A stretch of DNA of 64,000 bases from Periplaneta americana (taxonomy: Eukaryota; Arthropoda; Insecta; Blattodea; Blattidae). Numbering within the stretch: the stretch's first letter is position 1; the number at the start of each line of letters is the position of its first letter. Shown here one piece after another: positions 13,526 to 24,443 of this stretch. Position numbers and translations under genes: made by a program. A model generated the notes under the pieces. The model was not told the DNA's origin. It searched no databases and worked only from the letters and a program-made list of their open reading frames with translations. The stretch spans positions 39,296,787 through 39,360,786 of the forward strand of contig NC_091121.1 of assembly GCF_040183065.1 (NCBI RefSeq), given 5' to 3'.

Positions 13526-13783
13526 GTCCACACCTGTGAAGTAATGGTCAGCGCGTCTGGTTGCGAAACCAGGTGGCCCAGGTTCGAATCCCGGTCGGGG
13601 CAAGTTATCTGGTTCAGGTTTTTTCCGGAGTTTTCCCTCAACCCAATACGAGCAAATGCTGGGTAACTTTCGGTGCTGGACCCCGGACTAATTTCACCGG
13701 CATTATCACCTTCATATCATTTAGACGCTAAATAACCTAGATGTTGATACAGCGTCGTAAAATAACCCAATAAAATAAAATAA
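13526..13783 (+). repeat. SINE group 2, full length with 12-bp TSD
   Basis: Bounded by ATTATGGAACGA at 13514-13525 and 13784-13795. The head reads CCACACCTGTGAAGTAATGG with B-box GGTTCGAATCC. The body includes AACCCAATACGAGCAAATGC and TTTCACCGGCATTATCACC. The 3' end GACGCTAAATAACC...AGCGTCGTAAAATAACC can form a 6-bp stem, followed by an A-rich tail. It inserted in the right end of the TIR element upstream. Confidence 0.92.
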
Positions 13784-14021
13784 ATTATGGAACGAAATAT
13801 AAGTAGCATTGCAGAATAATAACCGAAAATGTTCGTTATTAGCGGGTCGTGGTAAATCATTTTGTTTTCTTTAATGTAAGCTTCTATGTTGTCATGGTAA
13901 TATTTGTAAACATTACAGAGTTCATTAGAATACTCTACAGAACTTTACATAGTACATTACCACAGCCAGCTAGCATCCAACTCATGACCAATGTACTGAA
14001 ACCCCACCTCAGTTTGAATGT

Positions 14022-14276
14022 AATTGAAGAGTCCACTACAAGAATGATGGATGTCATTTGGAACACATTTTGCAGGAGACGCAATTGAAAGTTTGAAATG
14101 CTTAGCGCTCAAAGCTTAACTGTGATTTTCCTATCATTACTAGACAATGAATATCAGTGTTAATGCCATATAACTCTCTATGTGCATTCTATATGTCTTA
14201 AGCTTTGCATTGACAGTCTTGGTTCATTTTCGACAAGAAAGTGACATCCATCATTCTTGCAGTGGACTCTTCAATT
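14022..14276. mobile_element. 255-bp inverted-repeat MITE
   Basis: Arms of about 37 bp, AATTGAAGAGTCCACTACAA at 14022 and its complement ending at 14276, both continuing into GAATGATGGATGTCA with few mismatches. The interior is AT-rich and non-coding. The left flank is TGT and the right flank GGTC, so no clean duplication is visible. Confidence 0.7.
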
Positions 14277-14279
14277 GGT

Positions 14280-15190
14280 CTCTTTGTACGGTGTTAGGTT
14301 TATTTGGATTACCCATTATGTAGAGGCAATAACTTTGCTTTCTTTAATATAGATTACTGTTACCACAGAAAGATTCACTTTAAGATAACTTGCTAACAGT
14401 CAAAACATACTTTAATTTAGAATGCCAACTAGCTCAAACCATCTCTATGAGAATTCAACCAACTTTAACCAAACAGGGTGTCTGCAACGAAACTCCACAA
14501 AGATTACCTTGAGTTCGGCTACACTGAATATAGGCCATACATATCAAGACTTGTAACTACCAAATAATTACAAATAACCTGAATAATACATTAATTAAAT
14601 GAACAATTGTTATGAAGGAGTGTCATTTTCTTTAGATACAATGGATATGGAATTAGAACAGGAATAGCTATGTAGATGTGGAAATAGGATTTCGCACTTT
14701 ATTTAGTAAAATGGATTCATGTCATCGATTTACGTGGAAACAGTTGGCCACAGTGACTAAACAAAACAATGACCATGCAATAAATTGATAGTGATAAATC
14801 GAGCTGCAGAACTTATGGCGATGTATGACTGTGATTGGTTAAAATTCAAAATTTCATTACACTTCACTGGACGTCATAATATAAACGAAATAGTCTTTAT
14901 AATAATTTAATTATGTAAATCGTATTTGATACTTTAATGCTTATATAATTATATTTTCCACGGTGTTCATTTTTGTGCACACTTCATTCAAATGTACATT
15001 TATAATTTTATTATATAATGTCGTTTACCTATCACTTAACACCAATAGGGCCTATGTATTCCACTGTGTTTGTTTTTTTTTTAAATTTTTTTTCTTATTG
15101 TGTACATTTTATTCAAATGTCGGTTCCTGATTTCATTAAGTGAATCGTATTTAGCCTATTTTTAACTTAATATCAATAAGTTTTCCAATG
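14280..15190. other. unassigned AT-rich interval
   Basis: Nothing recognisable; scattered T and TA runs only. Confidence 0.4.
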
Positions 15191-15192
15191 TG

Positions 15193-15193
15193 C

Positions 15194-15248
<55 letters not shown>

Positions 15249-15316
15249 TACTACTACTAATTACTTGGTTATTTAACGACGAGGTTATTTAGCGTCGATG
15301 GAATTGGTGAAAGCTG
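15193..15316. repeat. (TTA)n tract followed by SINE group 4 3' end (minus)
   Basis: About 54 bp of TTA, a short (CTA)n, then TACTTGGTTATTTAACGACG and GAGGTTATTTAGCGTCGATG. On the minus strand this is the CGACGCTAAATAACC...CGTCGTTAAATAACC tail shared with group 2. Only the 3' end of the SINE is present. Confidence 0.7.
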
Positions 15317-15599
15317 AGCCGTGCCCGACATCGTTGCTGTTCACCTAGTAAGTCATTTCGTCCGACAGAGTGCTCTTAGGCGTCATATTATAGATAGCGC
15401 TATGAATCCCTTCATTTTCTTATCCAAATTATCCTATGGGCCGGTTGATTACGTCAGACGAGGAGAGAGGGAAAGCGAGTTTACTTGGTTACGTGCAGTC
15501 TTATGTTACTTCACTCAGGAGCCGGAGACCGTACGCATAACATCACTCAGGAGTTGGAGCCCGTATCGACAGTTTCATTTAGGCAATTGACGTACACTT

Positions 15600-16220
15600 G
15601 GGAATTGGAGCTCGAACTGTATTCTACTATGGTAACTTAAGTTCATCCTGGTAGATTCTTCGAGAATAGTGTGTCTTTATATTTCACTTGAGTATTTACG
15701 GACTATATGGAACCTTGTTTGAAATGAATATGTTTTGGGATTTAGCGCGGCATTAAGTTGTATCAGATGTGTAATCATTGGAGTAGGCAAATTTGGGTTG
15801 TGATATTCTCATTTTTGGTTATATGTGTTTGAGATATTGTGCGGGATCGTGTATTGGAAATCACTCGCTGATGATACGTCTTGGGTTAAGTAATTGCGAT
15901 TATGTGAAGTGATGTATTGTGATATAGGAGGTTGTATTGTATTAGGGGATTACATGAGGAAATATGATTTGATATGTGAGGTTTTGATGTTCCAAGACGG
16001 TTTGGGTGATAGCGTAGTGATCACGATCTCTTGGATTACGTCGTGTTTGACGCTGTAACGAACTAGTATGGGCTTCATTTACCTATTTTAGTACTTCCTA
16101 CTCCATTTTGGTTATTATTGGTTTCCACGCCGGTATTCTGGAATCGAGTGCATTGACTTTCCGTTGCTATTCAAATGATTATTGGTATTTGAAATTATTG
16201 TCGGTTACTTATCACATATC

Positions 16221-16265
<45 letters not shown>

Positions 16266-16500
16266 GCATTGTTTTATTGTAAAGTACAGAGATTGTTGTT
16301 AGTGCTATCTGTGCACAGTTTATGTGAGATGGATGTGCAATTGGTAATGTATATAGTGATCAGTCATGTGACGGTTCGTACTGGGTAAATTTTTTGTGTT
16401 ATACTGAGTTTATGTGTACGTTGAGTTTGGTTTATCAGATGTTATGTTATCTATAATTGAATGGGCCATGTGTTATGAGTTAGTGTACTGACTGGGCGTT
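15600..16500. other. unassigned interval with a (CT)n tract
   Basis: Contains (CT)n at 16221-16262. No frame or motif recognised. Confidence 0.4.
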
Positions 16501-16514
16501 CATGTTGAGCTTTA

Positions 16515-16728
16515 GGGGAGAGTCGGGTAGTATCGGACATCGGGTAATATCGGACAGTGAGTTTCTTTCATCTACCACACGATGATAGTACCTGATTGAC
16601 ATGGTTACGTTTCTGTGATGTCGCATAGAGAAACGTAACCATGTCATTCAGGTACTATCATATGGTGGTAGATGAAAGAAACGCACTGTCCGATATTACC
16701 CGATGTCCGATACTACCCGACTCTCCCC
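16515..16728. mobile_element. palindromic MITE copy 1 (214 bp)
   Basis: Almost the whole element is one inverted repeat. It begins GGGGAGAGTCGGGTAGTATC, passes through TTTCTTTCATCTACCACA and CATGGTTACGTTTCT to a short centre, then returns. TA lies at both edges (16513-16514, 16729-16730), as expected of Tc1/mariner-type MITEs. Transcribed, it would fold into a hairpin of about 100 bp. A second copy of equal length is at 45786-45999. Confidence 0.92.
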
Positions 16729-17154
16729 TATATCTAGTTGGATATACATATATCTATTGAGAGAATGTTTCAATGATTAAATGATTAATGGGTCAGTAAT
16801 CGATTATTGAGAGATGGGCATATTCATTCTATTACGACCTATAAGTATGTTTGCCCAGTGTAGTCAAACTCTTCACGATTCAGTCATTGCTTTGGTACTT
16901 ATTCAGGTTAACTTGTTATATTCACATTCATTTAATTTCATACTTATATGTTATTTCATTTATCATTCATGTATATTGTTATCCTTTATTGTTAATTATA
17001 TCTGTTATACAAATTCACACTATTTATTTCTAAAAGTCTTCCACTGTGCACATCTAATCTTCCAATGTACCATCCACCTGGCGAATAACAGCCACTATAA
17101 GAAGTAGTAGAGGAGAGGATGATCGTATACCTCGTACACCTCGTACACCTCTCA

Positions 17155-17345
17155 AAGCGAGATGATATTTGGCGAGATGAGGTCGAGGATTCGCCATAGA
17201 TTACCTGACATTTGCCTTACGGATGGGAAAAACTACGGAAAAAAACCAACCACGTAATCAGCTCAAGCGGGAATCGAACCCGCGCTCGAGAGCAACTTCT
17301 GATCGACAGGCAAGTGCCTTAGACGACTGAGCTACGCCGGTGGTC
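17155..17345 (-). repeat. SINE group 4 with tRNA-like head
   Basis: On the minus strand the head reads CCGGCGTAGCTCAGTCGTCT with A-box and B-box (GGTTCGATTCCC) and a class II-like variable region between them. The body has GATTACGTGGTTGG and GGCGAATCCTCGACCTCATC. The usual 3' end seen at 15262-15316 is cut off here. The head would otherwise be called a tRNA gene; its attached body shows it is a SINE. Confidence 0.85.
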
Positions 17346-17470
17346 TATTTTTATTATGAATGTTACATTCTTTGCATATACAACTATGTAAGCGAGCTTT
17401 ACTTCTGATTGAGTGTAAGAAGGCCCTACAGCCTTAACTCTGCCAAGTAAATAAAACCATTATTATTATG

Positions 17471-17512
<42 letters not shown>

Positions 17513-17515
17513 GTT
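17346..17515 (+). repeat. LINE 3' end with AAGGCC hairpin and (ATT)n tail
   Basis: GAAGGCCCTACAGCCTTAAC, then TCTGCCAAGTAAATAAAACC and (ATT)n. The same end motif with an AAGGCC/GGCCTT stem occurs at 57378-57440 and 59330-59525. It is probably the 3' terminus of one LINE family whose coding part is not present here. Confidence 0.6.
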
Positions 17516-17703
17516 TTTGTTTTTAGAATTTCCTCTATATGTGCCCCATGTTCTAATACACAAATAACTGCTAGATCCATGTTGTCGGCCATCTTGACTT
17601 AAAACTTCGCAATGACACTCTGATATGAAAACCAGTCGACGCTGTGTATCGCAAGCGTCAACAGAATTTCATGCACTGTGGGTCGAATCTCCCATACATG
17701 CAA

Positions 17704-18512
17704 AGACTTACCTGGAGGTAAGTAGCCTATGTACAACTTATCTCCGGGAGATATATGTCTGAATTAGACGATTGCCCATATATGCTCAGACTTATCTCCT
17801 AGATCTATAGTTCACCAAGAAGACTTAAGAGTTCGTTGAAGTTATTTCCCATAGGGATATGCGGTTACTCAAGAAATACAATTCCTCTATGGTTTTGCGT
17901 TTATTTCTAAGTAATTCCACAGTATAGTATATACATTCACGAAGCTTGAGTTTATGAGGTTACTAGGAACAATAGACTGTGCAGGTACTATTTCGCATTA
18001 TCTGTAATGAGGCGATAGTAGCGATCCTAGTGTTTAGCAACTATCTATGGATGCATATTTACTATGTATTGAGCTTCGTGACTGTATATACTAGACTGTG
18101 GTAATTCCTTAGCGCCATTTTAAAATAGTATATCCATAGTTTCGCTGTTATAAGTGTTATTAAAACTTATTTAATAATGGAAAATATTTACACATTTCTA
18201 TAGGCTAAATTCTAAGAGAATGCATGAAAATGATTACTTAAATCTGAACTTTCATAGGATGCCGCCATTTCGCTACAGAGAACTGCAAAACGTAAGAATG
18301 AAATCTCGGCCAGATGCTTGCAATATCGTTTGTTTCTATTGCTTCCTTTTATTGCCGCTTAATTTGGAGAACGCTACAGTAGGAAAATTTCAAGCAGTCC
18401 TAGAAGTATGATGACTTATCTCAAGGCGAAAAGCCTTGATACTTTTCACTCATACACGAGGAGACATGCCTGTGGAATTAGATTAGCACAGACTTACCTC
18501 CAGGTAAGTCTT
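17704..18512. mobile_element. putative TIR element with palindromic termini
   Basis: Both ends carry AAGACTTACCTGGAGGTAAG (the right end on the opposite strand), and each end is itself a perfect 8-bp-arm palindrome, ACTTACCT/AGGTAAGT. The interior of about 770 bp contains a 63-codon plus frame (18220-18411) with no recognised family and a copy of the CAGTCTAG/CACGAAGCT repeat. The element identity is inferred from the ends only. Confidence 0.5.
17937..18096. repeat. CAGTCTA/CACGAAGCT dispersed repeat, copy 1
   Basis: Shares GGAACAATAGACTGTG, GAGGCGATAGTAGCGA and TTGAGCTTCGTGACTGTATA with copies at 51345-51573 and 52900-53105. The ends resemble very short inverted repeats (CACAGTCTA), which suggests a small MITE family often found in tandem pairs. 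Confidence 0.6.
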
Positions 18513-18514
18513 AG

Positions 18515-19236
18515 CGTATACGGTGCCCTTTAGGCAAGTATTGACGTTGTTTTGGAATAAAAAAAACTAAAATATCATGATAGACGTCTAAAAAAATCAC
18601 ATAGACCTATATTTATAAATAATAATGGCCAAATGGACCGAGCGAATTTTAGATCTCACCCATCAGTTAATGTTGACAGACATAAAATCAGGAAATGTAG
18701 CAGGATTTCTGAATCGAAGATCACATTGACTGTAGCATTTTAATTCGAACACCCGAGGGTAAATGGCCAATGGGGAGGTCGAAACACAGATTGTAAGAAT
18801 TAAGAGAGATGTGAAAGAGAAGAGGCAATAATGCAAAGTTGTGATGATGAAACTTGAAGGAAAAGCGGGAAGACCTTGTGCCAATTAGTAGCTAATACCA
18901 CATTTCCAGTTAAATCTTAATTGTGCATAAACCAGATTGCGCTAAAGCCGTGTAACTGCCTTTGGCAACTATAACTGTGTATGAAATTATCGACTCATGA
19001 TGCCTATAAAAGTTTATATAGGTACATCTATTTACTTTTTATCTAGTTTTATATTCATAATCGTTTGAATCTGAAATATAGGACAAGTTGCGGGAATGAA
19101 ATTGCATTTTTGTTTTTGCTGTGAAAGAGACAAACCGAATAAATCTGAAGGTATATAAATTCTACGACTTTAGAAATAAAAATCACACACTAAATAGATA
19201 ATAGCCACGAACAATGAAGCATTTCATTCCCAAAGA
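18515..19236. other. unassigned interval
   Basis: No recognisable frame or repeat. Confidence 0.4.
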
Positions 19237-19252
19237 ATAAATAAATAAATAA

Positions 19253-19335
<83 letters not shown>

Positions 19336-19336
19336 A
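19237..19336. repeat. (AAAT)n microsatellite
   Basis: About 100 bp of AAAT with one early slip. Such tracts are the tails of LINE C elsewhere here, but no LINE body is attached to this one. Confidence 0.85.
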
Positions 19337-19365
19337 AGTAAAAGTACGCTTTTTAAGAAATTGTA

Positions 19366-19700
19366 ATTAATTCATTCATTCATAGTGATCTGCCCAAGGG
19401 CAGGTCTTTCACTGCAACCCAGCTTTCTCCAATCTTTCCTATTTCCTGCCTTCTTCTTAGTCTCCGCATATGATTCATAACTCTTAATATCGTCTATGAT
19501 TTGACATCTCATTCTGCCACGAACTCTTCTCCCGTTCACTATTCCTTCCAGTGTATTCTTCAGTAGGCAGTTTCTTCTTAGCCAGTGACCCAGCAAATTC
19601 CTTTTTCTCTTCCTGATCAGTTTCAGCATCACTATTTCTTCACCCACTCGTGTTATGTTGTAAATTGTAATAATAGTTCTTTTTTCCACAATTAATAAAT
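19366..19700 (-). pseudogene. LINE B copy 1, C-terminal fragment
   Basis: The minus frame reads EEIVMLKLIRKRKRNLLGHW, then LRRNCLLKNTLEGIVNGRRV, DDIKSYESYAETKKKAGNRK and DWRKLGCSERPALGQ. The same order occurs in the plus-strand copy at 21515-22311. It ends next to a short (GAAT)n tail at 19366-19383. Only the extreme C-terminus survives. Confidence 0.8.
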
Positions 19701-21314
19701 ATTTAGCGTATTGAGTGCTTTTCTTCTCAGACAGATGGAAAGATATAAAAAGGCCTTAGGTACGTCCTTCTAACAATTACAAAATCCTCCATATATGACG
19801 TAACGAGATGTACATAAACACTGAATCACACAGTGCGTGCATGCATGCGTACCTACGTTATGAAAATGCCATCGCCGGAATAACGACTTAAGTAGAGTTA
19901 AGCTGTCATTGCAACCAGCGCCTCAGTTATAATACAGAATTTCCTTTGCATCTAATTTCTGTTTGAAACAATTTTTTATTTGGAGCATAAGAAAAAAATA
20001 TTTTGAGTTATCAAAATAAATGGGACAACCTATGTATCAATTTTTGAACTATACAGAATAAATTTTGTATGTAACACAGTGAATATTAAATTACTTCATT
20101 TAGTTAATATATGTTTTGAATAATAATTCAAGACAATAAAATTAGGCAAATTTGGAATAATATTCGCAACATGATAAACATATAATGAGGAGATTTGCGC
20201 CACTTTTAAGGCAATCATTTCTAAATAAAATTAGCCCTGTATTTCGTGCAAAACAGCAACAAATAGAATAGCGGAAATTTAAATATAACATTCTTAATTA
20301 ATGAAAAGGAACGAGTGACAAAGGGTCTTGAGGCTCTAGATGTTGTTTGCTTCTGAAGAAGGAAATAGGGTAGTTAATCAGGAACTGAATCCAATGGTAA
20401 TTGGTACTGCGAACAGAAAATTACCGTTCTGTTTATTGCTCCGGGAGTCTATAATTTTGTGATATGTACGTCACAACTTCGTGTTTGTAAGCGGAAACAT
20501 TTCACGATATGAAAAAGTTCAGTTCTGTCGATGCGCTCTCTTAAAATTGAAGCCTTCTTTTACGACCTGAGACTTCGCTGGCTGTCTCCTGTCTTTAAAA
20601 AGATCGTGCAAGAATTCACAAGGCCCACGAACCAGAATGTAACATTGTGAACTCTAGTTGCACAGTCGCAAATTTTAGCCAGCTGAATTCTGACATAACG
20701 GTTTTCAAAGCCAGAACTCGTGGTTCAAACTAGGAATAAGCAAATGAAAATTGATTAATTAATCAATGAACTTTTCTCTTATTACATCATTTTTAATTCT
20801 TTCTAGTTTAGAGCACCACGCTGACTTTCTTAAAAATCAATTAGAAGGGAGAGAATTATATAGTCCTAAGCTACACAAAGTTTCACAGGAGAGCATATTA
20901 TAGGTTTAGAGTTCAATGCTATTAGGTGCGGTATCATAATTTCTTCAACGTATACTTACGTCATTCGTTGAGTAATTTTTATGTTATTCTACTAATAGCT
21001 TAGCAGAAAAAAACATTTTTGTTAAAAGTGCGGCTTTGGACTGTCTCATTCTCACCTTTATAATTTTTATTGGCTATATTTTTATTTTTATTTTGTATCC
21101 ATATTCCAGATTTATGCGCCAACATTTATTAAACTTCTCACTGTTCATTTATAAATTAGGATTTTAGTTTCTTTAAGTGTTTCTTTATCCTGAAGAAAAT
21201 TGGTGTGGACTGGAAAGAGAGGAGGCAATTAAGTAATCTCTATATGAAACAATCAGTCAAAGTCAGGATTTAACAAGACATGTCAGAGAGAATTGGAATA
21301 AGGACAAAACTGTA
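19701..21314. other. unassigned AT-rich interval
   Basis: About 1.6 kb with no frame above 60 codons, no SINE boxes and no inverted repeats that I could see. Confidence 0.4.
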
Positions 21315-21513
21315 AATTATGTTTTATTTAACAACGCCCGTAACTGCCGAGTTTACATCAGCGTCGCCGGTGTGTCGGAATTTTGTTCCGCAGGATTTCT
21401 TTTACATTCCAGGAAATCTAATGACATGAGCACACTTAAATACTGTCGACCTGGATCGGGATTAAACTCGCAATGTGGAACATAGGTCAGCACTCTACCG
21501 ACTGCGCCTTCTA
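21315..21513 (-). repeat. SINE group 5, near full length
   Basis: On the minus strand the head reads AGGCGCAGTCGGTAGAGTGC (A-box) with B-box-like GAGTTTAATCCCG. The body runs through CATGTCATTAGATTTCC and ends CGTTGTTAAATAAAACATA. That terminus resembles those of groups 2 and 4. A 3' fragment of the same group is at 30615-30745. Confidence 0.8.
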
Positions 21514-21514
21514 A

Positions 21515-22311
21515 TTCGACAATAGGGAGAATGTTACGACAAAGATGTCCTTTATCACCTATTCTGTTCAACATCTATTAGGAGGATTTGGTGAAGACTA
21601 TTTTCAGAAATTAGGAGTGGTGATAGTAGAAGGATGAAGAATAAAATACATACGATTTTCTGGGGATAGGGCATTGTTAGCAGAAGAGGAGATTATATTA
21701 AGGAATATGCTAATGGAGCTAAATGGCAGCTGTGAGCAGTATGGGATCAAAGTAACTGCAAACAAGACGAAGTCCATCATTATCGGAATAAAAATGAAGA
21801 AGTCAAAAGTGCGAATTCGAAATCAGGCTGTAGAACAAGCGGTCATCTTCAAACTTTAGGGCTACATTATAATAACAAGAGCTACTGCCAGAAAGTCAAA
21901 AGGACCACAGCAATGGCAAAGGAGACTGTTAATAGAAAAAAAAAAAAAGACCATCTTCTACGGACCTCAGGAAAAAGAACTACGAAAGAGACTGGTGAAA
22001 TGCTTTGTGTGGAGTCTGGAACTATACGCATTTGGAATGTAAAATTGACAGAGAGAATAAGAAATGAAGTTGTGCTAGAAAGAATGAATGAAGAAATAAT
22101 AATGCTGAAACTGCTCAGGAGGAGAAGAAGAAATTTGCTGGGCCACTGGCTGAGAAGAAACTGCCTACTGAAGGATGCAGTGGAAGGAATGGTGAACAGG
22201 AGAAGAGTTCGGAGCAGAAGAAGACATTAGATGATAGTATTAAGATAGGATATAGATCCTATGCAGAGACTTACGGGAAGGCGGAAAAGGGTGAAGTTTG
22301 GAGAATGCTTT
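21515..22311 (+). pseudogene. LINE B copy 2, RT and C-terminal region
   Basis: Plus-strand pieces in order: VRQRCPLSPILFN (the usual RQG is RQR), a stop within the next EDL, then a ruined active-site box where FADD is expected (FSGDRALLAEEE). These are followed by CEQYGIKVTANKTKS, a frameshift, RIRNEVVLERMNEEI, LKLLRRRRRNLLGHW and LRRNCLLKDAVEGMVNRRRV. It ends at GEVWRML, where a SINE group 8 piece joins. Multiple stops and the lost catalytic Asp show it is dead. Confidence 0.82.
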
Positions 22312-22360
22312 CACGGCCTATCACACAGGCGGCCCGGGTTCGAGCTCCGGTCAGGTCTAA
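22312..22360 (+). repeat. SINE group 8 fragment
   Basis: GGCCTATCACACAGGCGGCC followed by a B-box-like GGGTTCGAGCTCC, matching on the minus strand the sequence at 50088-50175. It abuts the end of LINE B. Confidence 0.5.
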
Positions 22361-23331
22361 CCACTCAGCCACCGTAATGGGACTACTATACCAATAATAC
22401 GCATGCAAAATTTTCCTACGGTGTCGGAATTGTTTACTGAGCTCGGCCAATGTCACCAGCTGGTGCATGCTCTTTAGCGATGGACGGATAGAAACTCCCT
22501 TTGCCATGGCACAATCAGGAAGTGTGTGTAAAAAGACTTTTCGATATATATAACGTTTTTCTTTTGGTTGGTTGTAATCCGTACATAGAGTAGCATTTGA
22601 CAATTTATTCTCATTTAACCATGCACTGATAGTAATAAACTTAATTAACATACATGTCTATACATGATACTTACACCATTACTTTAATATACAATACAGG
22701 GACATAAAATACATTGACTAACAGTTCATTTAGATGTATAAGAAAATGGACGTCGTTACAAAGAAAAAATATATATATTTCAAGCAAAAAGTAACATTGA
22801 CTTAGTACACAGTTTCGAACAAGAATCTTTCGAAACGAAAACTGTAGTTGATACCTACATAACGGTTATAAAGCAAGTTCTTACTAATACTGTATAAATT
22901 TAATTAAATTTACGCATCTTTTGAGCTGCCAATTTCAACTTTGATGTGTACAGCAAGCATTTAATTCTCTGGAAGCATTAGTGCTGACCAAGCTGTTGCT
23001 AATTTACATTTCGTAATAAACTTCACACATAGTGAGCGAAGCGAATGAGTTCGTCTTGTATGTAGAATTGTGATCTGAATTATTAACTTTGCGGTTCTTG
23101 TAGTAAAGTAAATAATTAGTTATGCAGAACTTATAAAAACCAAAGCCACTAGTTAGCTATTTCCCCTAGCATTAATTTCTAATCACGATTTATCATATTG
23201 TTAATACCAATTTATTCACGCGTCTCTTTTAAATCAACATATTGATTTCCAAATTTTGTATTAATCTCCATGTCCTTTAATGGCAATTTAGTCTTTCTCC
23301 AAACATTTTATAATTACATCCCTTTCTGACT
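22361..23331. other. unassigned AT-rich interval
   Basis: No recognised feature; the 126-codon minus frame at 22271-22651 has no family resemblance and overlaps the SINE/LINE junction. Confidence 0.4.
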
Positions 23332-23384
23332 AGGGAATCGTCCCAGGTCCAATCGTCAAGCTCCAAGACCTGGGACGATTCCCT
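23332..23384. repeat. perfect 18-bp hairpin with 17-base loop
   Basis: AGGGAATCGTCCCAGGTC at 23332-23349 and its exact complement at 23367-23384. It is isolated, with no visible longer inverted repeat around it and no poly-T that would suggest a terminator. Confidence 0.8.
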
Positions 23385-23588
23385 TATGAGAGACTTCTGA
23401 CCTTTGGCTTTAAGAGCTGTATGAGGACTTGTAAGTGAACGCTTGGAAAAGTAATTATAAATTTGCTAATATTTAAACTGCAAATGCCAAAAATATACAG
23501 ACACGATTTGATGTAATTTTTACAGCATAATAATGGTTCATTTAGTAATACTGCTAGGTTTGGAACATAACTTTTAGGTGCATGGAAT

Positions 23589-23589
<1 letters not shown>

Positions 23590-23619
<30 letters not shown>

Positions 23620-23642
23620 CGATGATGATGATCATCATCATC
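23590..23642. repeat. (ATG)n microsatellite
   Basis: ATG repeats with a CATCATCA turn at the end, forming a small imperfect palindrome. No element assigned. Confidence 0.8.
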
Positions 23643-23722
23643 AAAAACTTCTCCGGTTTAGGGCATTTACCTATTCCGTGTGTTCAAGAAATTAGAGATG
23701 TTGTGGATCATTCCATCTTGTT

Positions 23723-23975
23723 TTTTTCAGTAGGTTATTTTACGACGCTTTATCAACAGCTTAGGTTATTTAGCGTCTGAATGAGATGAAGGTGATAATG
23801 TCGGTGAAATGAGTCCGGGGTCCAGCACCGAAAGTTACACAGCATTTGCTCATATTGGATTGAGGGAAAACCCCGGAAAAAACCTCAACCAGGTAACTTT
23901 CCCCGACCGGGAATCGAACCCGGGCCACCTGGTTTCGCGGCCAAACGTGCTAGCCGTTACTCCACAGGTGTGGAC
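23723..23975 (-). repeat. SINE group 2 with 12-bp TSD
   Basis: Bounded by TTCCATCTTGTT at 23711-23722 and 23976-23987. The minus-strand head is GTCCACACCTGTGGAGTAAC with B-box GGTTCGATTCCCGG; the 3' end GCGTCGTAAAATAACC lies at the left. It is nearly intact. Confidence 0.92.
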
Positions 23976-24053
23976 TTCCATCTTGTTGGTCGGTCTCGAT
24001 CTCGTTGACTGATGGTCGATATCTGTATGCCAGATGTAGCCTACATTCGATTG

Positions 24054-24057
<4 letters not shown>

Positions 24058-24103
<46 letters not shown>

Positions 24104-24388
24104 TTTCCTTAAATTAGGAACATTAAATCCAGACGTTTGAGATGGGCAGAGCATGTAGCGCGTATGGGCGAATCCAGAAATGTATATAGAGTGTTAGTTG
24201 GGAAGTCGGAGGGAACAAGACCTTTGGGGAGGCCGAGACGTAGATGGGAAGATAATATTAAAATGGATTTGAGGGAGGTGGGATATGATGATAGAGACTG
24301 AATTAATCTTGTTCAGGATAGGGACCAATGTCGGGCTTATGTGAGGCAATGAACCTCCGGGTTCCTTAAAAGCCAGTAAGTAAGTATT
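24058..24388 (+). pseudogene. LINE A copy 2, C-terminal fragment, behind an (ATT)n tract
   Basis: (ATT)n at 24058-24101 leads directly into the LINE A tail region: IRNIKSRRLRWAEHVARMGE, then GRPRRRWEDNIKMDLREV. An in-frame TGA replaces the Trp of DRDWIN, and a small deletion near the end removes part of VRAAMN. The copy closes with AAGCCAGTAAGTAAGTA. Confidence 0.82.
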
Positions 24389-24443
24389 AATTTTCATTAA
24401 TACAATTAATGTTTCTCTTCAACAAAATCAATTTTATATTTTA

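Noticed and set aside
17290..17345. candidate tRNA genes at SINE heads (17300, 49930, 55500 and others)
   Set aside because: A- and B-boxes are present but each is attached to a SINE body and tail, and stems or loops are imperfect. Only the mitochondrial-derived tRNAs fold well, and they are nuclear copies of organelle sequence.
23809..24012. 67-codon frame starting MSPGSSTE, and its relatives at 43261, 13454 and 39974
   Set aside because: These frames lie wholly within SINE group 2 and recur with it; SINEs do not encode protein.
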